From NCBI RefSeq assembly GCF_036324505.1, contig NC_086349.1:21180247-21244246 (forward strand): a stretch of 64,000 nt of DNA. The letters are read 5' to 3'. Every line of letters begins with the position of its first letter. The first letter of the stretch is position 1. Origin of the DNA: Eleginops maclovinus. Its lineage: Eukaryota; Chordata; Actinopteri; Perciformes; Eleginopidae. Under the pieces are notes generated by a model that saw only the letters and a list, made by a program, of their open reading frames with translations, was not told the DNA's origin and ran no database searches. Made by a program: the position numbers and the translations under genes. This document shows positions 44,174 to 57,700 of this stretch, in pieces.

Positions 44174-44786
44174 TTCAAATGAATAGTTTGGGAGGTATGC
44201 TTGTTCACTTTCAAGTTGAGACTTTGATAAGAAGATAGATATCACTTTTATGTCTGCCAATGATATACTTAGCTAAAACCAGATACCAGTTAGCATAGCT
44301 TAGCATAAACTATGAAAACAAAGGGAAACCGTTAGCTTGGCTCTGTTCAAAGGAAAAGTCCCTTTAAATCTCTGTATTTAACACGTCTAATAGCAATTCC
44401 TTAATCCTGGGCAAATAAAAATACAATTCACCATTTATATGTAGCAGATTATTTTTGATGGGGCATGAGCTGTTGCCAGGCAACCAGTTGAGACTCCAGG
44501 AAGTTGCCATGACATGTGACCCCTTTAAAACAGATGTTTCTCACTTTTACACTTAGGATTTAACCTGATAATACAACCAAGATAAAATATGTTAGGTAGT
44601 GATCCTAGGTGTTGCTGGTTGGTTATTGTTGGGGGAGCCATGCTTACTGTTCCCCCGTGCTTTTTAGGCTTGTGCTAAGCTAAGCTAACTGGCAGCTAGT
44701 GGCAAAGAAATAATAATAGTATCTCATTTCTCATCTATATAAAGCAATTGAGTGTATTTTCAAAAATGTCAAACTGTTCATTTAAA
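44174..44786. repeat. Foldback MITE-like teleost repeat, copy 2
   Basis: Terminal inverted repeats are visible: left TTCAAATGAATAGTTTG and, on the opposite strand at the right end, TTTAAATGAACAGTTTG (14 of 17 match). Inner arms carry AGCATAGCTTAGCATAAAC and the inverted GTGCTAAGCTAAGCTAAC. No coding capacity. Confidence 0.7.
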
Positions 44787-46974
44787 CCAAGTAATGAACA
44801 GATCTTCAACTTTCCATGACGGGAATCTTAAATTCAAATGTTTTGCTGCAACATCGTAGGCTTTACACAACACATCCTCAGTATGATGAAACACAGTGAA
44901 AACTTGTTTCTCCACAGCAAAGTGTTACCCTGCTCTATAGGACGCTCTCTGTGACCATCACAAATCCTCTCCTCCAAGAGGCTAGATGGTGCAAAAAAAA
45001 AAATGTTGCTAGAGGTCTCAAACAAAATTGGCATGTTTTTCTCCCTCTGAAGATTAAGGAGTGGTGAAAATGTCCCATCAGCGCAGCAGGAAGCTGTGAC
45101 TGGTGACAGCGTCTGACCGTTTAACACCAAAGCTCTCTGCCGTCGGTTGCCATCAAATGGACTGAGGCCAGGACTGGGAAGGCAAACCTCTCTCCTGGAG
45201 TGAGATGCTGACTGCGCCTGAGCAATACCAATCATAGTTGTGTTAATGTGTCAGAGAGACAAAATGACTGACTCATTTTCCGAGTCCAATATGGGTGGCT
45301 TTGTCATTTTGAACATGCTTCTGCTTGTGGACTACTTTAAAGTAAAAGCAGATAAAGAAACATGTCAACCTAATGAAGCACCAGGAAGTTAAAAAAACAA
45401 AGGTTATGTGGGTGCAAAAGGGCACAGCCACTCAAGTAAGACACTCTGGGAGGCTGCACCGAATCCTTTCTTCTTTGAGCAGTTCTCAGCAATCGGGCAC
45501 CAGCTGCCTTCTTGCAGGGAGCCAAAAGGAAAAAAAGAAATAAGATTGGTGAACTTCAAAGCCTCCTCTCAGTTTTTCTGGTTATGTATGAGAGACTCGG
45601 AGAGTATTTCTCAGTGTGACAGCCAATGGGAGCGGCAGCCTGAGGTACGGACTTAATGAGCCTGCCTGAATGTTTTAGAGCCTGACAAAAACCGAACCTT
45701 CAAAGCTTTTTTCGGTATCAAATAGTCTCCTGCACTTTGGATATTTGAGGAGTAAACATGTAGGCAGTCATTGTATATATACCCAGCTGTATGTGTCTTC
45801 ACATCCTCCACACTTTGTTTGTTTACTTTACTCCTGAAACCTGAGTGATCATGTGACAGCGCCAAACACAAGCCATTGACTGTAATAATGATAATTACAA
45901 CTCGAGAGACCCCGGGGAGAGACTAAACCAGGTTCATATTTCAAGACGTTACCTCAGGACGGAATAATTATATTTATGCATAATGTGAGAATTGTGTTAT
46001 ATTTGGACTTGTTTTGGCTAAAAACCTCAGGTGCCCAGTCATAAAATACCCTATCTATTTTTAGTCAGTCTGTTAAAATGAATGTGAATTTAATGTATTA
46101 TAATGAAAACTCTGTTGTGTTAATGATGAGCCTGATGCACACCCACAAGAGCCAGCAATAGGTTTATTAGTAAGACGTATAGAAGCCCAAGATAGGTTTT
46201 GTCCTTGGTACTGTCACCTCAGTGCTGCCTGTGCTATATGTCCCATGAGAGACAGCAGAAAAAAAGAGCATCCTGCAGCACTTTATAAAATCCCCACCCT
46301 CCACTCTCCATACTCCTCAGCACAACTGTCAGCCTCTTTTTATGTCTGACTTATCACTCTCAAAAGATACAGACAACCGTAGCATGAGTCTGTTTTGTGA
46401 CATTTTATTATAATGCATTACACCTGAGGTGTATTAATGTGATGTACTATTTATTTGGCTCCAGTTGTTTGTTTTTTACGTGTTCAGGGAGGTTTGCAAA
46501 AGACGCCAGAGTACCTACAGGGGTAAGCAGAGCATCTGTCAGCAGGGCAGCCTCCTGGACAATCTCCAGGAAAGAGGTACTACACCCACCAGGCGAGCTA
46601 AATGAGGCATGATCAATGAGAATAATTTGATCCAGAGCTACATCCCCCTAAATCTAAAACCAGTGCCTGGTGAGGAATCATAACGGATTGCAAAGTAAAT
46701 AGGTGAAGACAAGGTCCACAGCTGGATCCTAGTGCAGATCAGGACACAGTATTCCCTTCACGAGGCTTATGAATCAGCTTAGAGTAAACTTTGGACCACA
46801 TGCGCCAGAGAGCAACATGCACACAGCACCATGGTAAAACCGACACAAGCTATTTAGATACAGCATGTTAAAACTACATTCGGCACATCCAGCCTGTAAT
46901 GCCTAGAAGTCTAGATTCCTCAAAGGAAGTGTTGAAGCGATGCTGTGAAGAGAGTTGAAATACGCCCTTACCAG

Positions 46975-47400
46975 CACTTCTGAAATCCTGTAATCCTGTT
47001 CTCCACAAAAGGCTAACCCATTCACCGAAGAGGCACTTAGGGTTAATGCAACAATGCCTTAATAACGTCCCTCCACCGCTCTCCCATTCGCACCAGAAAC
47101 TGCAGTCCTCCTCGCACTGTTTCCACTGCAGCACTACTTGTTCTCACACACACACGTACACACACGCTCACTCACTCATTCTCTTGGTGACTACCCCCAC
47201 CTCGGTTTCTCTCAATCCCCTCCTCCTCTCCCTCTTTCCACTCTTTCTATCTCTGTCACTGAAAGGATCCCCCTCCCCTCCCCTTTTTCCCCCTCTCCCG
47301 CTTTCTCTCGATCTTCCATCTCTCCGTCCACTCCAGCTCTCACTACTCGGCCGGCTGATTTGTGATGCTGCTCACAAGGTGCTGTATGCAGCAATCTGTC
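46975..47400 (-). promoter_or_regulatory. syt2: Candidate syt2 5' noncoding exon and promoter
   Basis: On the minus strand this segment is strongly purine-rich (GAGAGA, GGGGAGGGG runs) with locally more CpG than its surroundings, as in many neuronal 5' UTRs. It could end at a donor GTGCTG-GTAAGG (plus about 46970). At about 47367-47389 there is a REST/RE1-like pair of half-sites with a spacer two bases too long. No transcript evidence; other positions are equally possible. Confidence 0.2.
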
Positions 47401-48287
47401 CCCCGGTCCAATGCATAAGAGCAATCCAAAAGCATCCATATGCTCTGCTGTCCGACCGGCACCCACACCCTCGAACATACAGCACAGCTGCTAGGGGACT
47501 CCACACTGCTCAGATATGTCCCTGAGCTGCAACTGCATAAAACAAGAGTGAATGTAAATAAGTCATCAAAGAGAAAAATGACTTACTGTACTAGATATTA
47601 AGACAAAGGCAGGAAAAAGCCTTGCATTTGCTGTGTGCTTACCGCAGCAATACTGTGCTGCTGAGTGTCTTTCTCCCTTGCCATCTCTGTTCATTTATCT
47701 GAATTATGTCTCTGGACTTGCACTACTCCTTCTGTCATCAAGGAAGATTTTAATCCTACGACAGCAGTAGGAAGACTAGCAGAGTATGGCGTATAGCGCT
47801 GTATAAATATTTGGTAGTCTTTGGTATGATCCAAAAACCTTTTGCTGACCTCACACTGCTTTATATAAGCAAACGGAGCTGGGTAAAAGGGCTTTTTTGA
47901 GGATGCTCATGTGTAAATAATCTCAAAAAAGGCTTAAAAAATAAATAAATCTTAGTAAAAATACTGCAGAAGTGTCAGCACCCAGACCCTTAACCTCACA
48001 TTGCTTTTCCCCTTTGGAGTGTGCATTTTTAGGGTGTAAATCTGGTGATGAGATGTGACGCACTTCTTTTGCTTTACACCAACGCTGACCCAGACGGTTT
48101 ACGGCCCTTTGGGTATTACTGTGTGACACAGAGAATTATCATTGTCCCCTAAGTGAATCACCCTCCTTGCTGGCCAGCAATGAGCACTTGAACAAGAAAT
48201 CAATAAAATCTCAATCAAAAAAGAGAAAATGGAAGGGAGAGAGGAAAAGAGAGAGGGCTGGCTTTTAGTAATTTCAATACATACAAT

Positions 48288-48314
48288 GAGAGAGAGAGAG
48301 AGAGAGAGAGAGAG
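48288..48314 (+). repeat. (GA)13 microsatellite
   Basis: Uninterrupted GA tract of 27 bp. Confidence 0.95.
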
Positions 48315-51300
48315 GAATATAATTTGTTTTACTGTCTGTGGAAACACCATTTCTCAGCAGCAGTACATGGCCGCTGGTTTTGAATTAGAAGTGATCTGGT
48401 AATTATAGAGGAGGTCATGCTGTACCAATAAAACCCACATGAAGAAAGATGACACAATCACATCACCCGACACCTTGATATCTTCACTTTTGGGTGCAGG
48501 TTGATTAAGTGTACAAACTTTAAGTGATATTTACAAGTGGAGTCTGCGAGGATGGTATTGTTTTACCTACTGTATTGGGAAGTACCAGAGAGGCCATTTT
48601 GAGTTATTGTCAGGTGTTATATATATATATCTCTGGACGAAGTCCGTGTCACAACTCGACAGATGTGTAGTTGAGAACAAAATGAAGGTTGAGTTAAAAG
48701 ATGGCCGAGGTCCAAACAAGGGGGCGTATAGGGGTCATTGGCACTCGATTACTCTTTGGTGTGAAGAAATAAATCAAATGCTGTCGTATTTCTGGGCAGA
48801 CGTTGCTCAGACAGTGGAGACTTGTCTTGGAGACCATAGGGTTGCAGGGTCAATTATCCCCAAGAATCTGTAGTGCCACTGTGCAAACTGGGTCTCGCTG
48901 AAATGTACTTGAGCCAGTCAACAAACTCGTTACTGCTCGTGGCACCTTATGCTCAGCCCATCGCTCCTTTAATACATGTGTATAGCTCCTGTCTGTGCAT
49001 GTTTGTGTAATTTGTGCCTATATATGTGTTAAGTGTTAAATAACACCAAAGTGAAAATGACATTCCCTCTTGGATGTCTTCTTATTTCCACCTTATCTGG
49101 CGTCTCAGCTGGTGTAATCCCACCACAAGATGGTCTCTAGTTATCAAACATGTGTTAGTCTGTTTCTCTATACTTTCTGACTTTATTTCCCTTTCATTTT
49201 ATCCCTATGATGGCAGACATCTTGATGATTAATATGTAGATACACTTTTAAAAAGGCTAACTACTTTCCGGTGCATTGTTGTTATTGGTAAATACTACAT
49301 AAAAAGAAGTAAATGGTTAATTTGTTTAGGAGTAATTCCAACTGCAGAATGAAGCTTGTGGTTAACTAAACCAATGTTGTTTATCTAATAATATGATATC
49401 ATAATCAACCAGTGGCTACAGGGACAATACTTATAGCAGGATCAATTGTATGTTGGTTTTAGTCTATTCATTTGTCATACTCTGGAAAACTCAGAGTATC
49501 ACCTTTAAGTTCGCAAAGATACAACCAAACCTGGAGGTGGATGATTCTTCTCCTCCTGCTGCTCTCCGCCTCCATATTGTTTTGAGAAGGGTAAAAGTAA
49601 AATGGCAGCCTTCCAATGTGATTTGGACTAAACAAAGGCAGCTTATATTCCTTCCACATCAAAAATGCGGTATGACATTTAGGCCTTGCCATTGAAACCA
49701 TGACAGCTAGTCAAGCCTGAATTCCTCAGTGGTTTTTCCACAATGTGTGAGATCTCTTACAGGCCAGTGCATGAAACCCAGGAAGGTCTGATTCAGTGTC
49801 TGAGTAGGAACAGGATATTGATCCAACAAAGATTCATAGCATGCTGGGTTAACCCATGGTGTGCAACACTGGCAACTCTCCCATGAGATATAAAACACAT
49901 CAACATAGTGATTTGTATTAACGGATGAGAAATCTAAAAGGTTCTCATCATAGTTTTCTACTGCTGACTATTGCTGCTAAAGAAAACACCAAATGCAGTA
50001 ATGAACAAGTAATTTCATCGAGTGTGTAGTAAGAGAAAGCTAAAAAAAAACCTTCACCAGACCTTACTTTGAACTAAACAGGCCAAGTCTCCAGAGAGAT
50101 TCAGTGCAACTTCGAATACATATTTAATAAGGCGTGTGTGTGTTTTGGAGACTAACGGCATGGAGCTGGCAGCCGTGTATTAAAGCCTTTCAGTCAATGA
50201 CTATGGGAAGCCATTAAAATGCATCGCCCAACCCAGGCTTTCCTACAAAAAATGTGAAGCCATGTTTTTTTTCTGGACAATGAGCAAAGGCACATGGCTG
50301 TGTTTAAACAAGATCACTGTTATTCAGACCCGCTCTGAGATAATCAGCAAAACCTCGACAGGAAAACTGTGGTGCTTCTATGAGGGTGATGAGATGAGAA
50401 ACAGCACACATCCAGCAACAATCACATCTAGTGCTTCCTTTTATCGAATGGGGTCTTATGATTTATGTTTGCGGTGGCCTTAAACATGAAGCAGTGAAGC
50501 GTTGTAGCCGCTTTCTCGATCTTCAAATCTTTATAGCAAATGCTGCCTTCATGTATGTGTGGTAAATGTACAGTGTTGTGGCTGACAGCCAGGGATTAGA
50601 TCTGGTTCTGTGTCTGTATGGGATGTGCTGCAGATGTGAGGAGGAGCAAGAATGCAATACTGTGTGTTTCATTTTGGTGGCCAATTTTAGATCTGGTAGA
50701 GTGAGAGGTAAACCCCTCTGCCGGAGCTATGTTTCTATAATCTGCTGCCCAGAAGCTGGGACACTGTGTGGTATTATATCTGAAGATTGAAGAAGTACTG
50801 CAGGAGAAAATGCCAATTTAAGACTCAATGGCAACTTCTTAGATGATATGTTTCAGAAACAACTTTGTTTTCAAAGATTGTACAAATCAATGCTCACAAT
50901 TGTTCTACAATATACAATCTGGTGACTGCACATACAAGTCATCCACGCAACAATATTTATAATAAGTATAAGCCTTTTTTGACGAGATGGAACAATTCAT
51001 TATCATTCGACAAAACAAATGGGTTTGGAATAAATACATTTTACTTTTTCATGCAGACTTTATCGAATGATTTTGTGCAAATGTCTGTACACAATATTCA
51101 AAGCTTCTATGATCGATATGTTATTCTGTGAGCATTGGATCAATTGGAAACATAGCTTTCTGAACCGTTCAGCATATTGGTTTGGATTTGGTTTCCTCCT
51201 ATCATCAGTTTTTAAGCCAAACTACACCATTTATTCGTCAATAAACAGCAGACAAGTTAGCGTCTCCCTTGTGAAAATAGTGGAGCCTTTAGCAGCAGCT

Positions 51301-53392
51301 CAGGGGGATAATATTACTCTCAGGAGTTGTTGGAGACCAAAAGCAGAGCTAAAATATCGGTTATACTTTTATCCATGGCAGGAAACACAACAACAAATAA
51401 ATGACAATGATGTTTCTTTGTTTTGGTTGCACCAAGTGGCCAAATATCATCAGTTGAATTAAAACAATTCCAAATAATAAAACATTTGTCTTTCAATTAA
51501 TTATGTTAAGCTCATCCTAATAATATCGATTTCTTTCCCATATTCAACTGTGGTGCTTCACTTAAAACAAAAGAAAAGAAACATGTATGCACATTTCTCC
51601 AGCTGCTCTGGGGAAAAAAATCATTATACATTGTGTGAAAGCTAAAACCTCTCTTGGTGCTGCTGCATATTCAAACAACTAATCGAGAACCACCAGTCCC
51701 CGGGGTATGAATCCTCATTCAGTAGATGTTGAGCTGATCAATGTTAATACTGATGAGACCGACACAGGGCAGTGAGGGCTGAAGAATGGCAGATGGCCGT
51801 AGGAACAGAGACGGTATAAAAGTGGCGGCCAGTAACCGTCCTTCAAGGCGTGGCAGTTGTCCGCTGGGGTTTATTAGCTCTCAGTAGCCTCTGAGGCACC
51901 GGAGCCTGCATCACTCATGGAAATGACTCTGATTAATCAGCTGAGTGCTGGACTGTTCATGGTATGCTGGAGACCTGACCAATACGACAGTAAATCACGC
52001 GTGTTCACAGTGGGCTGCACCTTCATCCAAACCACGCCTTTCCTGCTCTCTACACACTGCAGTGGCCTTCACCCCCCCCCCCCTCTCTGGCACATGCAGA
52101 GCTTTTTCTAAGAACAGATGGGAGAGTGGGGGAAACCCAACACAAGACGATTCATGCTGACATCTAGTGGAGTCCAAAACATGTGACTTTGCATGTCTAT
52201 TTTAATACATATATTGTTACAATGTTTATCCTAAAAAAAAATCTAGATTGTTCAGGAGGAATTCATACCTACAAGGTAATTGATGACAATCAACAATAGA
52301 CATTTGCCTTTCAGCCGGATTAGGGTTTCACCAGAGTGTTATATTACTGGACAGTTTGAGAAAGCATCCAGTCATAGACAGCCTGCCATCTGGGCCATGC
52401 CTTCCGTGGACAGTAAGGACACTGTGGAGGACAAGGAGTGGGTGATATTTCTGAGAGCGGCAGAGGATGGAGGCATCTAACAATGTGCAGTGATCTGTCT
52501 CCTCTTAAAGAGGACGGTCACAGCAATGACAGTGGACTGCTCTGATGGAGTGGAGAGTCTCCTCCTCTGTCCTTCCTTCACAACCTTTAGATTCCCAGAA
52601 TTGGTTTTGAGCCTCGACCCGCACCAAACATCTTTCCTGACGGGATACTTACAGCCAAATCTTGATTCCTTGAAAGTGGCGGGAGGTAATCACTGTGAGG
52701 ATGTTGTCAATCAGAAACCCTGAAAGACAAACACAATGTGAAGTCAGAGGCACAGTTCACCCTTTGAGTCAAACAAACATCTGTTCTGTATTCCTTGAAG
52801 AAATCTGGCAAATGTAACTTCAAACATTTGAAGGTCAATCCGGTCTGAAAAATAAAATGTATATTATTCAACGGATTTGAAGGCGGTGTATATTTGAATA
52901 CACTCATGACGTTAAATCACACACAGTCTTGAATAAAAGTCTGAAAAATGAAACTTTAAAATTCCCCACTGCAGAAAGTTATTACACCCAAAAATCATTT
53001 TGAGGCAAGAGTAGAATATTGATAGCTGTCTCCCTCTCACATAAACACTCCGAAGCCAAGCAGTTTTGATCCTCAAGCTGCAGGGTGAATGAATAATGAC
53101 TGAAACCTATCCGTTGCACATTACGGCTCACCAGTTATTGAATAAATTCATTGTCATAACCGTAGGACCAATGTCTGTCTCTTTGAAAACTGGCTGTGTC
53201 AGCGTGCTATACATAAAACAGCCTTCTGATCCAAGACACAAAATTCAATCTTAGTTAGTAATGAGAGTTTTGAATTCACTTTTTTCCTGAAAGATTTTGT
53301 CTTTTATTTTGAAGCTTTCCCAGATAGCTCTAGAGTATTATTTAGAAAAAAAGAGCCATATCTATCCTTCATCCATATACACAACTCAAAAA

Positions 53393-54754
53393 TAAAGGCA
53401 TGGTTTGCTTATTTTATCTCTTGCCAGGAGTTATATAGAAAATATACACACTGTCATGTATGTTAGATATGAAGATACAGCCCAGGATATGGTTAGCTTA
53501 GCATAAAGACTGGAAACAGGAGGAAAATAGTTAACTTAGCTCTGTCTAAAGCAGGGGTGGCCAACCAGTCAGAGGTTAAGAGCCAATCATCGTACTGTGT
53601 TACGGCAAAGAGCCACATCATACACACAGGCCCGGTGTATGTACCCCACCTATCTCTTTCTCTGCTTCTCTCAGCCTTTCTGTGTGCTCCCTCAATCTCT
53701 TCCTCTATGTGCCCCTCTCTATCTCTCACACATACAAAATGAAAATCTAAAATGTACAATAATTGACACACAGACACACACACTCAAAGACACACCCTCC
53801 CATAGACAGACACACCGTCACACAGACAGACACACATACCTCTGCTCAGCCAGATTTCTTGTAAATGTCACCATGATATTGACAGAAATGGACTTACACC
53901 TCTCCTACCAGTATTAACACTAAATGAAGTAGGCCTATTAAGATTAAAGGAATATTTAAATGTTTGTATTTAAAATAAACCCATGACTAATGTTGGTTAA
54001 ACACTGCTTCATGACAGTTTTAAAAAAATAAATGCAAATAAATTAACTGTATTTTAGTTCATTTTCCTCATGATAACTATCTCCACTTGTACCTAAAAGC
54101 TCTGCTTACAGAGGTGCACTTCGGGAGTCCTTCTGTGTCAGTTACCAGCTTTCCGTGAGCAGGCCTTCTCGCACACATCTACAACTGCAAAGTGTTACCG
54201 TTTTGATTTCACAAACTTATATTGAGTTATTACGGTTTTATCTGAGTTTTGTTTTTGCCGTTAAGAAGCAGATCTTTCCCTTCAATGTCACATCCTGAGT
54301 GCAGGAAAGCCCGCCTCTGGTACTGCAGGATCTGCATTCTGGTTGGCTAAAGAAGAACTCTGTGTAACGATTGGCCTGAAACTTGAGTGTTTTTAACACT
54401 TTGTGAATTGGGATACATATGTTCAAAAAACCCCACATAATTAAAATGCAATATGAACTGAGGAGCTGCATGAGACTGGGAAAAGAGCCACATGCGGCTC
54501 GAGAGCCGCGGGTTGGCCCTGGTCTAAAGGAAACAAATCTGCCTACCTGCACTGCTAAAGCTACTAAATTAACACAACATATCATATTTGTTTAACCAAT
54601 ATAGAAACCAAAGACAAATTGACAAGTTGTGGATTTACTGAGGGTTATCTCTTCTTGTGCAGGTGCAGAAGCCGCTAATAGTGACTAAATTAAGCTAACG
54701 CTCTCTGCAATACAGATGCTAAAGCCGCATTTCCCCCAAACTCTTCCCTTAAGG
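53393..54754. repeat. Foldback MITE-like teleost repeat, copy 3 (interrupted)
   Basis: The left part (TAAAGGCATGGTTTGCTTAT, then TTAGCTTAGCATAAAGACTG) and right part (CAAACTCTTCCCTTAAGG at the end) match copies 1 and 2 in order and orientation. The two parts are separated by a 970-bp insertion at 53552-54521, which explains the abnormal length. Confidence 0.6.
53552..54521. mobile_element. Non-autonomous hAT-like element with 8-bp target duplication
   Basis: The element is flanked by a perfect 8-bp direct repeat GTCTAAAG (53544-53551 and 54522-54529). It starts CAGGGGTGGCCAACC and ends GGTTGGCCCTG, an imperfect terminal inverted repeat. Subterminal AAAGAGCCACATCA and AAAAGAGCCACATGCGGCTC are typical of hAT (Charlie-like) elements, as is the 8-bp duplication. 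No transposase frame is present, so it must have been moved in trans. Confidence 0.85.
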
Positions 54755-57700
54755 TATAACAATCAGCAAGTCATTTTCTCAACAGCACACCCTAACTAGC
54801 ACCAATCGACTGTGCTATCTGATATGGTTGCAAATCACCACGTGCTGACAAGAGAATTTAACAACTTACATGATCAGTCAAATTCAGTCCCGACTCTTAT
54901 GCAGACCTTTGAGGATATATGACTTGTGGCCCAATTTCCTTCTTCTATTTTGGCAAAACAATCAATTTCATGATTCACTGGACTTAATTGCCTTATTGTA
55001 ATTGTATCATGAAAGACATCCACAGGGAGAGATAACCAACTTCAATTTGTGCACTTCAGTGAAGGAAAACAGTTCACATAATTCTGCCCCCCCCAGCATT
55101 TCCTCTGTGAATTTAACGTATTATATAGAAAACATACAAAAAAACTTTTCATTTTCCTATTGAAATTGCTTTTTAACTATGTCAGACCCTTGGGATCGAT
55201 CCATCCTTAAATCCTGCTAATGCCACAACATCTATGATGAAAATGAGCATTGTTAAAAGAAATCTTTCTCTACATACGCCACGATCGTGACCTTTGAATC
55301 TCACACTGAAAAAAAGCACTTCTACACAAGATGGCTGATGAAGATTATCATTGCACTAAAGGATGATCTCATGGTACATATATGAGGGTAAGAGTGGGCA
55401 TCTCTTTAGGTTCCTGCACAGTAAAATACCTGCAGTCCTTATAGAAACACTATGAAACTGTCAGAGTGAGTTGTTTGCGGCCAGTTGAGGAGCCACAGTG
55501 ACAGGGAGGAGAAAAGCCCTGCCTCACACTGCAGCACTCCAAGAGAACAAGTGGCATTTCATTTCATGTCAAACAGAAAGGTCAAACGACAAGGACTGAA
55601 TTCAAATTAGAGAAAAAACCAAAAACATTCAATCAAATCTGATTCGAAACTGAAACATAAAACTGCTGTCCTATTAAACGCATAGCATAATGTCAAGGCA
55701 GGAATAAATGTTTTACTGTAAGGACACATTTAAGGTCAAATCTCACTCCAAAAAAGGAGGAAATGTTGAAATATCATAAATGGGCAAGCTGACAGGTGCG
55801 ACTGGCCCTGATGTGCAGATTCTCAGATACAATCACGTTAAAGGGAATTGCCTCTTGGTGAACATAATTGGATCTTTCCCACACCTATTTGTGTCCCCAA
55901 GGGAGCACACTATGCAGAGGGGAAAATGAAAAGGTATTTAATGAAGACTCTTTTCTTTGGTGTTTATTACAAGTCCACATCAGTGAGCCATGCAGGTGGT
56001 GGACGGAGTCATATCAAAATGAGCATTGATAGGCAAATTCATCCAATGTCAGGATGTAGGGGTCACCGGATGTGAAATAATTACCTGACTTTAAGATGAT
56101 TTTTTGAAAGACTAAAATAACAAGCCTAAATGCTATAATCAAGTACAAATATGCTCCTGACCTATTGTGATTTGTGATCTTGAACTTAAATTGAATTTAT
56201 CCTATATGAAAACACCATTTTTGTAATTTCTCAAGAGAGATTTCGTGTAATTCTGTCCTCTCCTTCTAACTGGTTTGAAGTAGGCGGGGCTTAGCAGTTC
56301 TGCGCACGAATCAGAATTCAGCAACATTTGGATGAGAGTCAGATGTCAGCTGGCAAGTAGTTTGGTCCCCATCAATCAACACTGATTTAAATGCACCCAC
56401 ACAGTCGTGACAAAGAAGATTTTGCATATACTGTATGACTCTCAACATCATTGATGTCTTGATTGTTGCCTCTCGGGGGCTTTAAGGCTTCATTACAGTT
56501 AAATAAACCATGCACAGTTTTCTGATCTGATTGGCAATAATGATGGCTGCTGGAATTGTGTGAAAATGTGTTAAAATCTGAGACCATTAAATGTCATCTC
56601 CAAAAAAACATTGTTATCAAAGTTTCTTGTCACTAAATTCTTCTTTTCCTTTTTCATTTTCTCCCTTCTGTTCCTCAACATTCTGGTTAAAATTAAATCC
56701 CCAAAGTGTTGTTGAAGCTGTCGGTGCCTGTGTTTTATTGAGTCACTGATTAAAAAAGTCCACAGTAAGACACTTGAAATAAAGCTCTTTCTTACATTCC
56801 TAGTTACTGAAATCGCACTTCTGTCCAAGTGAAAAGGACATTCTCTGATTTATGTTCCTTTTTATTCCCCAATGGTTATCTGTTTGATGAAGAGGGCCAT
56901 GTAGTGAAAACGTCACTCAGCACCAAACTACAGAGCCTTTCCATTCTCTAACCAGATTACTGTGCAGCTTCTCAGACAGTACTTGAATTGCAGAGCCCCC
57001 GAGGATGCCATGCTTTCTTTCTTTCTCTCTCTCTCACAGACTCTGGTTTGTCTGTCTCTAAGACACGTGGCTCTACATGACTGTTGCTCAGTCGTGGGAG
57101 GGGGGGGGATTCATGTGGGGCAAAGGGAGCCTACAGGAGACTTGGGGGCGCTCTCAGCTGCCCTGCACTCTCCAGAGCGTGACGTATGAACACTGGAAGA
57201 TGTGCATGTGTGTAGCGAGGAGCTTTCTACGCAGGAGATCTGGCCCAAATTTAATCCGTCTATTGTGAAGATTGAGGGTTAGAGAAAAAAAAGGGCTGTG
57301 CCTGCTGAAATCCCACTGACAGTACTGCAATGCAGGGGTTTAACATAGAGCCAGAAGGCAGGCGTACACATTAAAGAAGTGGCCCTCTGATTACACACAA
57401 TGCACACATTTTTTTGCACAATACACACGGATGCACGGATGCATGCACACACACAAAAGCCCATTTGATCTGAGATACCTGCATAAAGAGTTGCTGAGAG
57501 GCAGGAAGAAGTGATTTCAACGTCATGAAATCCTGCAACGCCTACATGGGTTTTATAAAGCCGCTCTTCTCTAAGCTTGGTCACGTGTTTTATCTCAGTG
57601 CCCAGGTAGGTCAAGGTTTTGCATCTCTGAAAGGAGAGTCATCATGACTAAGAAACCAAATGTGAGGAGTGGAAAGAGAGAAGAGAGTTCTTCTTATATT

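Noticed and set aside
47367..47389. REST/RE1 silencer site
   Set aside because: Both half-sites are recognisable but imperfect and the spacer is two bases too long, so it is not annotated as a site by itself.
47046..47525. 159-aa Ser/Pro/Leu-rich frame on plus strand
   Set aside because: It is composition-driven by a CT-rich stretch. The opposite strand looks like purine-rich 5' UTR or promoter sequence.
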